Part shown: piece by piece, positions 52,375-60,812 of the stretch
Numbering within the stretch: position 1 is the first letter of the stretch
Layout: every line of letters starts with the position of its first letter
Assembly (NCBI RefSeq): GCF_000821245.2
Contig: NZ_LN611423.1
Location: 372,096 to 436,095 of the forward strand
Source: Virgibacillus senegalensis
Lineage (GTDB): Bacteria; Bacillota; Bacilli; Bacillales; Amphibacillaceae
DNA length: 64,000 nucleotides
Direction of reading: 5' to 3'
Made by a program: the position numbers and the translations under genes
Notes under the pieces: generated by a model
The model's input: only the letters and a program-made list of their open reading frames with translations
Told to the model about the DNA's origin: nothing
Databases searched by the model: none

Positions 52375-53265
52375 TTATAAAAGCCTGATTTTCAGGCGTT
52401 CAGCCACACGCTGCCGCAGCTTATCTAATTCGCTGATTCCTTTGAAATTAGCCAGCAAGCCTTGGATCAAAAACTTTTTAGGATCTGGCTTGTTAATCTC
52501 AGCAAATAAATAATCGATCGCTCCCTGTAATTCATCCGTCTTGGCCGGAGGGATATCCAGTTGTTGAACCACATCGAGCATTTCAGTCAGCATTTTTTCT
52601 ACTTCCTGCCTAACCAAGTTTGGAGCGAGATCGACCTGATCCGCTGATTCGAGCAGCTGTTTGGTTATCACGGGTTCTTCACCGCTGCCTGCCATGCCTT
52701 CAACCATATCATCCATACGTCGGACAAGAAATACAGCCATTTTATGAAGATCAAGTTCAACATTATACTTGATGCTCAATTGCATATAATTCGACAGCAT
52801 CCCCTCCGCCATGATACCTAAGTCGGTAACATATCCTTCTACTTTATCTCCATATATGTTGAATAAATTTTCCTCATACCAACGTTTTATTTCCATATCT
52901 TTTTGTTTAATAAATTCGAATAATTCCTCATTGAGAGAAATCGTCTGTTCTCGAAACTGAGTAATGATAAAGTCTTTATGTTTTAACACCTCTTCCAACT
53001 GGACATGAATCTGTTTAATAAAGCTTTCTCTCGCCGACAAATTCTCCTGTTGTACTTCTTCCATTTTTCTGTTCATCAAATCATAATAATATTCGAAGAT
53101 ACGAAACATTAATTCGTCTTTGGAACGGAAATGGAGATAAAAGGATCCTTTAGACAAATTGCTCTTATCGACAATTTCCTGAATCGAAGTAGCATAGAAC
53201 CCCTTTTCAGCAAAAAGCGCAATGGAAGCTTCGATTATCTTTTTCTTCTTTTCGTTCAATACCAT
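52375..53265 (-). CDS. TetR-family regulator (YerO-like)
   Basis: A 296-aa regulator with an N-terminal TetR HTH: IIEASIALFAEKGFYATSIQEIVDKSNLSKGSFYLHFRSKDELM, and a long C-terminal ligand domain (about 230 aa), as in B. subtilis YerO. ATG at 53265 (GTG one codon before). No efflux gene is adjacent, so the target is unknown. Confidence 0.88.
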   Translation of the reverse strand: MVLNEKKKKIIEASIALFAEKGFYATSIQEIVDKSNLSKGSFYLHFRSKDELMFRIFEYYYDLMNRKMEEVQQENLSARESFIKQIHVQLEEVLKHKDFIITQFREQTISLNEELFEFIKQKDMEIKRWYEENLFNIYGDKVEGYVTDLGIMAEGMLSNYMQLSIKYNVELDLHKMAVFLVRRMDDMVEGMAGSGEEPVITKQLLESADQVDLAPNLVRQEVEKMLTEMLDVVQQLDIPPAKTDELQGAIDYLFAEINKPDPKKFLIQGLLANFKGISELDKLRQRVAERLKIRLL

Positions 53266-53368
53266 CACTTCCCTGGCTCCATCATTCTTTTCCTATGTTC
53301 ATCTCTCTTTTATTTTGTCTTTTTACTAACTATCAGTCAAGCCGAAGTCCTCCCTTTCGATTGGAAAA

Positions 53369-53408
53369 AAGCAGCATCCAGTCGATAGGAAGGACTGGAT
53401 GCTGCTTT
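53369..53408 (-). terminator. Terminator of the amino-acid ABC operon
   Basis: gcagcatccagtc pairs with gactggatgctgc, followed by tttttt on the minus strand. Confidence 0.85.
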
Positions 53409-54155
53409 TTACGGGTTGAGGATCCTCTGCAAGAATTGCTGTGTTCTTTTTTCTTTAGGTGCTTTTAATACCTTTTCTGGCGGTCCCTGTTCAATGATAT
53501 ATCCGCCATCCATGAAAATTACTTCATCGGAAACCTGTTCAGCGAACTGCACCTCATGAGTAACGATCACCATGGTCCAGCCTTCATTGGCCAGCTCCTT
53601 GATCACTCCGAGTACTTCCCCGATTAATTCCGGGTCTAGAGCGGAAGTAGGTTCATCGAACAGCATGAGCTCCGGCTCGATGGCAAGCGCACGTGCTATT
53701 CCCACCCGCTGTTGCTGCCCACCGGAAAGCTGATGCGGATATAAGTGCATTTTCTCCCGCAAACCAACCTTGGAAAGCAGCTGTTCCGCCATTTCACGGA
53801 CCTCATTTTTGTCACGCTTTTGGACAATGATCGGCCCCTCCGTCACATTTTCCAGAGCTGTTTTATGAGGAAATAAGTTGTAGGATTGAAAAACCATGCC
53901 TGATTTTCGTCTAAGCCGCAACCAATCCTGCTTACTTACCTTCTTGTCAAAATCGAGTCCAAACCCATCCTCAAAGGTGAACGTACCACCGCTTGGTTCC
54001 TCAAGGGCGTTCAAGCAGCGAAGCAGCGTCGTTTTCCCGGATCCTGACGGCCCCATGATCGTCAAAACCTTCCCCTTTTCCACGTGAACATCTATATCTT
54101 TCAATACCTTCAATTCACCGAAGGATTTCGATAATCCTTTTATTGATAAATACAT
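53409..54155 (-). CDS. Polar amino-acid ABC transporter, ATP-binding subunit
   Basis: A 248-aa ATPase: Walker [15 protein letters not shown], signature [16 protein letters not shown], Walker [15 protein letters not shown], and H-loop IVTHEVQFA. Typical of PAAT transporters (GlnQ, TcyC, ArtM). The ATG at 54155 has GAGGAAGG upstream; the frame to 54245 overlaps the permease gene. Last gene of the operon. Confidence 0.92.
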   Translation of the reverse strand: MYLSIKGLSKSFGELKVLKDIDVHVEKGKVLTIMGPSGSGKTTLLRCLNALEEPSGGTFTFEDGFGLDFDKKVSKQDWLRLRRKSGMVFQSYNLFPHKTALENVTEGPIIVQKRDKNEVREMAEQLLSKVGLREKMHLYPHQLSGGQQQRVGIARALAIEPELMLFDEPTSALDPELIGEVLGVIKELANEGWTMVIVTHEVQFAEQVSDEVIFMDGGYIIEQGPPEKVLKAPKEKRTQQFLQRILNP

Positions 54156-54169
54156 TGCTACCTTCCTCT

Positions 54170-54874
54170 CTACCTTGCCGTGTATCGCGAAAGACGTCTT
54201 TCGATTACTTCCTGTACAAGTGACAGGATGAAACATATTATCCAATACAGGATGGCAGCTTCAACGTATATAAGCATGAAATCATACGTCCTCGCAGCTA
54301 TTTCCTGTGCCCGCCGAAACAGCTCTGTAACGAGAATCAAAGAAGCCAGCGATGTATCTTTGACCAGGCTGATAAACGTATTGGACAGCGGGGGAATGGA
54401 TACTCTTGCTGCCTGCGGAAGAATGATCCGCTTCAAGGTAGTAGTATGAGACATCCCGACGGTATAGCCGGCCTCCCATTGGCCTTTTGGAATCGATAAA
54501 ATAGATGCACGGATAATTTCGGAAGCATAGGCCCCTACATTTAAGGAAAAAGCGATAATTGCACTTGGAAACGGATCGATCGTTATATTCAGACTGGGCA
54601 TGCCATAAAACACGATAAATAGCTGTACCAGCATCGGCGTCCCTCTGATTGCCGAGACATAAGCGACAGCAGGCGCCCTTAAAATCCTGGAATTGGACAA
54701 CCGCATCATTGCCGTCAACAACGCCAGTGCCAATCCTACCGCAAAGGAAATCAGCGTCAGTGGGATGGTGTATTTAATCCCTCCAGTGATCATCGGGAGC
54801 AGGGAGTTTTTAAACAGCTCCCAGCCCCCCATGTCCGCTGTGATGGTAAACAACACATTATTGAGAAGAGACAT
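54170..54874 (-). CDS. Polar amino-acid ABC transporter, permease subunit
   Basis: A 234-aa permease with the EAA loop as [46 protein letters not shown], the strong His/Glu permease signature. About five membrane helices. The start ATG 54874 lies inside the end of the binding-protein gene (GGTGAAG upstream), so translation is coupled. Confidence 0.92.
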   Translation of the reverse strand: MSLLNNVLFTITADMGGWELFKNSLLPMITGGIKYTIPLTLISFAVGLALALLTAMMRLSNSRILRAPAVAYVSAIRGTPMLVQLFIVFYGMPSLNITIDPFPSAIIAFSLNVGAYASEIIRASILSIPKGQWEAGYTVGMSHTTTLKRIILPQAARVSIPPLSNTFISLVKDTSLASLILVTELFRRAQEIAARTYDFMLIYVEAAILYWIICFILSLVQEVIERRLSRYTAR

Positions 54875-55697
54875 CTTCACCAAACCATTCTTTGGAGATT
54901 TCCGCTAAGCTTCCATCTTCTCTCATGGCTTCCAGTTGCTCGTTGACAGCGTCTACTAATTCTTCGTTCCCTTTATTGAAAGTAAAGGCTGTTTCGGAAA
55001 CATCATCCTGTTCCGCTGCTATTTTGATGCTTGCATCACCCTGTTGGTTGATATAATCAAGAACTGCAAGTTTATCGTTAACGGTGACATCGGCTCTGCC
55101 TTGCTTGATCAATTCGATGGACTGTGCCAAACCTTCAACACTGACCAATTCCGCACCACTTTCCTCTGCGATTTCTCCATAGTTACTGGTTAACGACTGT
55201 GCAGATTGCTTGCCTTCTAAATCTTCAAAAGAATTGATGTCTGTATTGTCTTTTGGTACTACCACAACCGCGGAAGAATACGTATATGGATTGGAAAAGT
55301 CGTAGTTCTCCAGACGGTCTTCATTAATGCCTACCTGATTGGCAATGACGTCAAAACGTTCGGCATTCAATCCCGCAAACATCGAATCCCATTGCGTTTC
55401 TTCGAATTCCACTTCAATTCCCATGCGGTCTGCCACTTCTCGAATTACTTCCACATCATAACCGGTCAGTTCTCCTTCATCATTGTGAAAAGTGAATGGT
55501 GCATAGGTGCCTTCTGTTCCTACTGTCATAACCCCTTCCTCAACGATCTGATCATAAAGGGAAGCGGACTCTTCAGAGCCATTATCTGAACTGCCGTTGT
55601 TCTCGTCAGCGCCGGACTCCCCCTCTTGGTTATTTCCACATGCTGCCAAAACAGCGATCAGGCTGATTAAGACCAGCCAAGCACTAAATTTTTTCAT
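54858..55697 (-). CDS. Polar amino-acid binding lipoprotein
   Basis: A 279-aa extracellular solute-binding protein (SBP family 3). Lipobox LAAC at about residue 20 with a following acidic linker; GTYAPFTFHNDEGELTGYDVEVIREVADRMG is the ligand-domain start, and GLNAERFDVIANQVGIN and YSSAVVVVPKD follow. First gene of the operon. Cystine, arginine, glutamine or another polar amino acid could be the ligand. Confidence 0.92.
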   Translation of the reverse strand: MKKFSAWLVLISLIAVLAACGNNQEGESGADENNGSSDNGSEESASLYDQIVEEGVMTVGTEGTYAPFTFHNDEGELTGYDVEVIREVADRMGIEVEFEETQWDSMFAGLNAERFDVIANQVGINEDRLENYDFSNPYTYSSAVVVVPKDNTDINSFEDLEGKQSAQSLTSNYGEIAEESGAELVSVEGLAQSIELIKQGRADVTVNDKLAVLDYINQQGDASIKIAAEQDDVSETAFTFNKGNEELVDAVNEQLEAMREDGSLAEISKEWFGEDVSSQ

Positions 55698-55742
55698 ATT
55701 TTAAACCCCCAGTGATTTTATCGGAATTATTGTCCAGACGTG

Positions 55743-55771
55743 ATTATACCCCAGTGAAGATTGGTTGTAAA
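55743..55771 (-). promoter_or_regulatory. SigA promoter of the amino-acid ABC operon
   Basis: Minus strand TTTACA, 17 bp, TATAAT, with a leader of about 40 nt. The rest of 55772-56021 has no gene; it has the inverted segments cccctcc and gagggg, but I cannot assign a riboswitch. Confidence 0.75.
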
Positions 55772-56021
55772 ACAATTAATCTTTGGATGAACCTTTCGTG
55801 TAAAGTATTCCCGAACCACACTAAAATATTGGCGGGACACAAAAGAAGAAGACTCGTCCTGTGTGATGTACACAAAGTAACTCGTCCCCTTTTAAGGATC
55901 CGTATATCTTTTCCCCTCCAGGCAGATATCCAATCGCTTACTTTTTCGACTGGAGTCCAAAGAGGGGAAGCCAATATTGTGATACAGCAAAACTTCTCCA
56001 CTTCCTTTTCCACATCCAGAA

Positions 56022-56633
56022 TCAACCGGTTTCGTTCAAAGACCTTCTCAGTCTTTTAAGTGCTTTTTTATGACTCTTGGAAACAGCTTGTTGTGATTTT
56101 TTCAGAATTCCAGCTATTTCTGTGTCGCTAAGTTCATGCACGTATGCCAAGTTTAAAATTTTCTTCTGGTTCTCTGTCAATTTGGTAATGGCGTGATACA
56201 GCTTTTCATCTACCACCATATCCTCAAGGGAATAATTCCTTCCCTGCGAAAGTACGACCTCCAGACTCGTATTCTGCTGTTTATCTTCGATAAGATCTTT
56301 TAGCGTGTACTCGGAATCATCTGTTAAAGGGGAGTCAAGGATGAGCTGATTTCTCATTTTCAGGTTCTTATATTTTTTATCATAATTTATGGCATTGAAA
56401 TGTAGGGTATTAGAGAGAAATGTGGTCAGCCTGATATTAAAGTAGTAAGCGCGGAATTTATCATCAAGCTTTTTGGTGTTGGCATGGGATGGGTAACAAA
56501 TAGTCTGGACGAACAACTGGTAATTATCTTTCTCTTTCAAAAAAGCGGACACTATATTATTTTTGAAAAACTCCTGGTGCTCTTCTAGATACTTCTTCAC
56601 TTCAGAGGTACAAGGATCTTCTTTTTCTTCCAC
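56022..56633 (-). CDS. SigO-like sigma factor subunit
   Basis: A 203-aa protein with a clear C-terminal sigma region 4: YHAITKLTENQKKILNLAYVHELSDTEIAGILKKSQQAVSKSHKKALKRLRR. The N-terminal part (CTSEVKKYLEEHQEFF, IRLTTFLSNTLHFNAINYDKKYKN) is weakly region 2-3-like. GTG at 56633 with GGGGAGGG upstream. The two genes before it are YvrJ-like and RsoA-like, as around sigO-rsoA in B. subtilis, where the two subunits together make one sigma factor. Confidence 0.75.
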   Translation of the reverse strand: MEEKEDPCTSEVKKYLEEHQEFFKNNIVSAFLKEKDNYQLFVQTICYPSHANTKKLDDKFRAYYFNIRLTTFLSNTLHFNAINYDKKYKNLKMRNQLILDSPLTDDSEYTLKDLIEDKQQNTSLEVVLSQGRNYSLEDMVVDEKLYHAITKLTENQKKILNLAYVHELSDTEIAGILKKSQQAVSKSHKKALKRLRRSLNETG

Positions 56634-56678
56634 CAACTAACCCTCCCCTTCTGTTCCCCGGAGATGAGGTGAGCCTCT

Positions 56679-56834
56679 CTACTTCTGGGAAAGCTTCACC
56701 GAGAGCTCGTTGATAACAGTCTCCAGATTTTCAATTTTTCGTTCAAAGCGAAAGAACAAATAAACAGTGACTGCGATAGGAAAACCGAAATTCCCCAACA
56801 ACGTGACCCAAAGCGGAAAGTCAAAAGTATTCAT
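56679..56834 (-). CDS. yvrJ: YvrJ-like membrane microprotein (51 aa)
   Basis: ATG follows GGGAGGCGATCAA. The product has one membrane segment (LWVTLLGNFGFPIAVTVYLF) and an amphipathic helical tail (FERKIENLETVINELSVKL), the pattern of YvrJ peptides. It lies between the RsoA-like and SigO-like genes and is too short for many gene finders. In B. subtilis yvrJ belongs to the SigO-RsoA regulon; its function is unknown. Confidence 0.75.
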   Translation of the reverse strand: MNTFDFPLWVTLLGNFGFPIAVTVYLFFRFERKIENLETVINELSVKLSQK

Positions 56835-56860
56835 TTGATCGCCTCCCTGTTATAATGTAA

Positions 56861-57106
56861 TCAAATCATGTTGCTCTCTACCTGAACTTGAAAGTCGAAA
56901 AATCCGGGAACTTTGGATATATCATAACTGGTAATGGCTTCTACCATTTTCAACTGTAAATCCTGGTACATATCTTCCCTGTTTTTTTCTTCGGTCTGGT
57001 AAAGGGATTTTTTGACTTTTGGCTCGAACGAATCGAGAATGGCTACCAAGGCGGACGGGTTACTCTTAGACTCAGTCGTTAATTGATACAATGACTTTTC
57101 CTCCAT
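56861..57106 (-). CDS. RsoA-like sigma co-factor
   Basis: An 81-aa protein MEEKSLYQLTTESKSNPSAL with LVAILDSFEPKVKKSLYQ and NREDMYQDLQLKMVEAITSYD, resembling sigma region 2-like helix-turn-helix subunits such as RsoA (79 aa) of B. subtilis. ATG 57106 is preceded by GGGGGG; the longer frame to 57175 is not needed. First gene of the rsoA-yvrJ-sigO-like operon. Confidence 0.72.
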   Translation of the reverse strand: MEEKSLYQLTTESKSNPSALVAILDSFEPKVKKSLYQTEEKNREDMYQDLQLKMVEAITSYDISKVPGFFDFQVQVESNMI

Positions 57107-57457
57107 ACAGATAACCCCCCTAAATGATATTGACTTGCTTACTTTATAAAGAAGCCCTCCTCTCCCATCTAACAACCTATGTCTATAAAATTTCCCATTT
57201 ACTTTATTTTACAAAAAGAACGAACGTTTGGGTATTGGGACTTTCTCTCGTTAATCCCGGCAGTTAGCGGCTTGATGGCATTCCATCTTTCCTCTAAGAA
57301 AGCATAATTAGTTAAATAGTCTGTGAAAGCTATGACAAACTTTGATGATAATTGGCTATTGGTCAATAGACACCAGGGCTTGTAGCATGTTCCTTTTGTA
57401 GCAGGGTTTTGTCTGATATATTTTAAATGACACACAATAAACGGTAAGGATGATAGA
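57107..57457. other. Divergent promoter gap
   Basis: This 350-bp space separates the sigma-factor operon from the DAO-type oxidase gene. It is AT-rich with no ORF having a ribosome site. I could not assign a confident promoter on either strand. Confidence 0.4.
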
Positions 57458-58573
57458 ATGAAAAAATTCATTATAGTCGGTGCCGGAATACTGGGAGCTT
57501 CCACCGCTTATCGCCTAGTAAAGGCAGGTGCGGAAGTAGTGATTGTCGATCGGAATGATTCCGGCCAGGCTACAGATGCAGCTGCAGGAATTATCTGCCC
57601 CTGGCTCTCCCAGCGGCGAAATAAGGCCTGGTATCAGCTGGCCAAAGGTGGAGCTCGTTATTACCCGGATTTAATAAATGAACTAAAATCAGATGGAGAG
57701 ACAAACACGGGATACACACAATCAGGTGCCATCAGCCTCCACCATGAATCAAAAAAGCTAGATGCTATGGAAGAACGTGCCTTTAAGCGGCGTGAAAGCG
57801 CTCCGGAGATGGGGGAAATCAGCCGACTGTCAGCAGATCAAGCGAAAGATTTATTCCCTCCGCTATCCGGGGAAATGGGAGCCGTCCATGTCAGCGGAGC
57901 TGCTCGTGTCGATGGACGTTTGCTGCTTAACGCTTTATTGCGTGCATCTGAAAAACACGGGGCCAAGCGAATAAACGGAAGTGCCTCTTTGCTAGTCAAA
58001 AATCAAAAAGCATATGGTGTAAGCGTGGAGAAGGAAGTCATCACTGGGGACAAAGTAATCGTAACAGCAGGTGCCTGGGCTCGTAAACTACTTGAGCCAT
58101 TGGGGATTTCGTTCCAGGTCAGCTTCCAAAAGGCCCAAATCCTGCATTTGGAACTTCCTGATGTCGAGACAGGCAATTGGCCGGTCGTAATGCCACCGAA
58201 AAGCCATTACCTGCTTGCATTCGAACGTAACCGGGTAGTTGCCGGTACTACCCACGAAGATACAGCCCGTTACGATACAAGGGTTACTGCCGGAGGGATA
58301 CAGGAGATACTCGAAAAAACCTTGCAGACAGCACCTGGTTTATCTGACAGTACATTGCTGGAAACAAGAGTTGGCTTTCGACCGTTTACTCCCGGATTTC
58401 TCCCGGTCATCGGTACAGTCCCTGGATTTGAAGGTCTTTTGACAGCGAATGGACTTGGGGCATCCGGCCTAACAATGGGGCCGTATATCGGCTCTCAACT
58501 TGCTAAATTGGCATTAGAGGAAGCTACCGAAATTGATCTAAGTCTTTATGATGTATCGGGTGCATTGGCATAA
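57458..58573 (+). CDS. FAD-dependent DAO-family oxidoreductase (YurR-like)
   Basis: A 371-aa enzyme with FAD motif VGAGILGASTAYRLVKAGAEVVIVDR, ATDAAAGIICPWLSQRRNKAWYQLAKGG and C-terminal GFRPFTPGFLPVIGTVPGFEGLLTANGLGASGLTMGPYIG, as in glycine oxidase/D-amino-acid dehydrogenase relatives (B. subtilis YurR). Oxidises an amine or D-amino acid; substrate unknown. AAGGATGA lies upstream of ATG. A terminator follows, then alaT converges. Confidence 0.88.
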   Translation: MKKFIIVGAGILGASTAYRLVKAGAEVVIVDRNDSGQATDAAAGIICPWLSQRRNKAWYQLAKGGARYYPDLINELKSDGETNTGYTQSGAISLHHESKKLDAMEERAFKRRESAPEMGEISRLSADQAKDLFPPLSGEMGAVHVSGAARVDGRLLLNALLRASEKHGAKRINGSASLLVKNQKAYGVSVEKEVITGDKVIVTAGAWARKLLEPLGISFQVSFQKAQILHLELPDVETGNWPVVMPPKSHYLLAFERNRVVAGTTHEDTARYDTRVTAGGIQEILEKTLQTAPGLSDSTLLETRVGFRPFTPGFLPVIGTVPGFEGLLTANGLGASGLTMGPYIGSQLAKLALEEATEIDLSLYDVSGALA

Positions 58574-58603
58574 TGCAGCCAAACCAGCCAATTTTCAATT
58601 ACA

Positions 58604-58637
58604 AAAAGAGCCTTTGCCTGGCTGGCAAGGCTCTTTT
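58604..58637. terminator. Bidirectional terminator
   Basis: aaaaagagcctt pairs with aaggctctttt between converging genes. Confidence 0.8.
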
Positions 58638-58639
58638 CT

Positions 58640-59815
58640 TTATAAACGCTTTTCTACAAACCGACCGATCCGTTCGACCGCTGTCTGCAAGGCTTCCATA
58701 GATGCTGCATAAGAGCAGCGTACGTGCCCTTCCCCGCCTGCACCAAATACGGATCCAGGAACGACTGCTACTTTTTCTTCCTGCAGTAATTGTTCAGCAA
58801 ACTGCTCGGAGGTCAAGCCTGTTTCCCTGATGGACGGAAACGCGTAAAAGGCTCCCCCCGGCATATGGCAAGGCAAACCGATACGGTTGCTTGCCTTTAC
58901 AAAATAGTTTCGACGCCTGCGATAGCTTGCCACCATCTTATCGACATCCTCACGGCCATTCCGTAAAGCTTCCAATGCTCCATGCTGTGCAATCGTCGGG
59001 GCGCACATCATCGTGTACTGATGGATTTTCAGCATCGCCTGCAACAACGGCTCTGGTCCTGCTAAGTAGCCAAGCCTCCATCCAGTCATGGCAAACGCCT
59101 TGGAAAACCCAGAAATAACAACGGTCCGTTCTGCCATATCCGGCAGTGCCGCTATACTATAATGCGGCCGGTCATAGCTTAGCTCCGCATAAATTTCATC
59201 AGAAAGCACCAATAAATCATGGCGGCTTACAACTGCTGCCAGTTTCTCAAGCTCTTCTCTTTCCAATGTTGCACCTGTAGGATTATTAGGAAAACAAAGC
59301 AAAACCAATTTTGTTTTTTCACTGATACAGCTATTCAGCTGTTCCGCCGTCAATTTAAATTGGTTTTCTGCAGAAGTCGGTACTGGTACAGGGACGCCGC
59401 CTGCGAGCTGAACAATCGGGGCATAGGCTACAAAGCCCGGTTCTACAATCAACACTTCATCACCTGGATCAACCAATGCCCGGAACGCAAGGTCGATCGC
59501 CTGGCTTGCACCGGTTGTGACAATGATTTCTTTCTCCGCCTGATACATAAGTTGAAAGTGTTTTTGTAAATAAGCAGAAATTTCCTGACGTAACTCTAAT
59601 AGACCGGCATTGGCTGAATAGGAAGTATAACCGCTCTCCATAGAAGCATACGCCGCCTCACAAATGTTCCAGCTGGTCACAAAGTCAGGTTCTCCTACAC
59701 CGAGGGAAATCACTCCTTCCATTTCGTTTGCCAAATCAAAAAATTTTCGGATTCCCGATGGTTTTATGCTTCTTGCTGTTTCCGAAAGATATCTTTTTTT
59801 AGAAAGCTGTGTCAT
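58640..59815 (-). CDS. alaT: Aminotransferase, AlaT/PatA-like
   Basis: A 391-aa class I aminotransferase: ISLGVGEPDFVTSWNICEAAYASMESGYTSYSANAGLLELR, LCFPNNPTGATLEREEL, SDEIYAELSYD and PLP lysine in SGFSKAFAMTGWRLGYLAGP. It overlaps the Lrp-type regulator gene by 4 nt (ATGA), the arrangement of B. subtilis alaRT (yugGH), where the enzyme makes alanine from pyruvate. The closely similar PatA (acetyl-diaminopimelate aminotransferase) is the alternative. Confidence 0.85.
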   Translation of the reverse strand: MTQLSKKRYLSETARSIKPSGIRKFFDLANEMEGVISLGVGEPDFVTSWNICEAAYASMESGYTSYSANAGLLELRQEISAYLQKHFQLMYQAEKEIIVTTGASQAIDLAFRALVDPGDEVLIVEPGFVAYAPIVQLAGGVPVPVPTSAENQFKLTAEQLNSCISEKTKLVLLCFPNNPTGATLEREELEKLAAVVSRHDLLVLSDEIYAELSYDRPHYSIAALPDMAERTVVISGFSKAFAMTGWRLGYLAGPEPLLQAMLKIHQYTMMCAPTIAQHGALEALRNGREDVDKMVASYRRRRNYFVKASNRIGLPCHMPGGAFYAFPSIRETGLTSEQFAEQLLQEEKVAVVPGSVFGAGGEGHVRCSYAASMEALQTAVERIGRFVEKRL

Positions 59816-60306
59816 GGTGACACCACAACCCGTTTATCTTTATGCTCCGGCTCAAAAATAACCCCATCATGTTTATACTTTTTCAAGAGAAAATGGGTAG
59901 TAGTAGAAAGGACAGAATCGAGTGTCGACAGTTTCTTTGAAACAAAGAAAGCGACCTCCTTCATGGTTTTCCCTTCAATTTGAACCGACAAATCATAGGC
60001 GCCGGACATCAAATAGACCGCTTTCACTTCCGGAAAGCGATAAATCCGTTCTGCGACACCGTCGAAGCCGATTTCCCGTTTTGGCGCTACTTTTACATCT
60101 ATCATAGCTGTTACCCCATCATTCGACGGAACCTGGTCCCAATTGATCACAGCTTGATAATTGAGAATGATATCCCGCTCTTCCAAGGATTTGATCATCC
60201 CTTCTATTTCCTGCTTCTCCATTTCCATCATATCCGCGATGGTTTCCAATGGAGTCCGCGCATTTCCCTCGAGAATCTCCAAAAGCTCCAATTCTTTTTC
60301 ATTCAT
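59812..60306 (-). CDS. alaR: Lrp/AsnC-family regulator (AlaR-like)
   Basis: A 164-aa regulator: an N-terminal winged HTH (ELLEILEGNARTPLETIADMMEMEKQEIEGMIKSLEERDIIL), then an RAM domain (VAERIYRFPEVKAVYLMSGAYDLSVQIEGKTMKEVAFFVSKKL). ATG follows TTGGGGG. It overlaps the aminotransferase gene, so it probably regulates it in response to alanine, as AlaR does. Confidence 0.87.
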   Translation of the reverse strand: MNEKELELLEILEGNARTPLETIADMMEMEKQEIEGMIKSLEERDIILNYQAVINWDQVPSNDGVTAMIDVKVAPKREIGFDGVAERIYRFPEVKAVYLMSGAYDLSVQIEGKTMKEVAFFVSKKLSTLDSVLSTTTHFLLKKYKHDGVIFEPEHKDKRVVVSP

Positions 60307-60412
60307 CTTTATGCCCCCAATTTTAGTCGATATGAATCAAAGGTTGGTATATACTGCACACTAATTTTTCATTTACCCTGATTGCCAGTTAAGTAAAAGC
60401 AAACAAAAATAG

Positions 60413-60484
60413 TTAAAACGATTTGGCTGTTTTACAGCTCAGAATACTCGCGAAGCATTCTGCCAGATCGAGTTCAAGTTCCAA
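60413..60484 (-). CDS. Possible 23-aa leader ORF upstream of alaR
   Basis: TTG 60484 has AAGGAGGAG 4 nt upstream and starts MELELDLAECFASILSCKTA, ending after KSF. It lies about 105 nt before alaR on the same strand. It might be a leader peptide or chance. Nothing else recognisable is in 60307-60760. Confidence 0.3.
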   Translation of the reverse strand: MELELDLAECFASILSCKTAKSF

Positions 60485-60762
60485 GTTCTCCTCCTTATAA
60501 ATTAGAGGGGCACTGGCTCGCCGTTTCTTTCCAACTATCCCGTTTAAGATTTAAGCTAAATTATATCACAATCACAAGCTGTTCATGCAGGGATTTTTTG
60601 CGAAAACCGGACCAACGATTTACAGAAAACCACCAATGGATTGTGATCGGATACCAAGCGATTTGCCCTTAATTAATATTTGTAACTACACCGATAATAA
60701 GAAGCTTCGTAAAGCCCTGACGCATTTTTAGGGGGAGGTGTATTTAAGATGATCCTAAAACA

Positions 60763-60800
60763 AAAAACACCTGATTCCTCTAAGGAACCGGTGCTTTTTG
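60763..60800 (-). terminator. Terminator of ilvD
   Basis: On the minus strand aaaaagcaccggttcctta pairs with a matching gaatcaggtgtttttt segment, ending in a T run. Confidence 0.75.
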
Positions 60801-60812
60801 CCATATCCCTGT

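Noticed and set aside
54073-54088. Second parS-like sequence (TTTTCCACGTGAACAT)
   Set aside because: Only 12 of 16 positions match, and it lies inside a conserved ATPase coding region.
55772-56021. Possible riboswitch before the amino-acid ABC operon
   Set aside because: The cccctcc/gagggg segments lie upstream of the promoter at 55743-55771, so they would not be in the mRNA, and no known aptamer motif is present.
60307-60540. T-box leader before alaR or ilvD
   Set aside because: No AGGGTGGNACCGCG-type T-box sequence or specifier structure was found on either strand.
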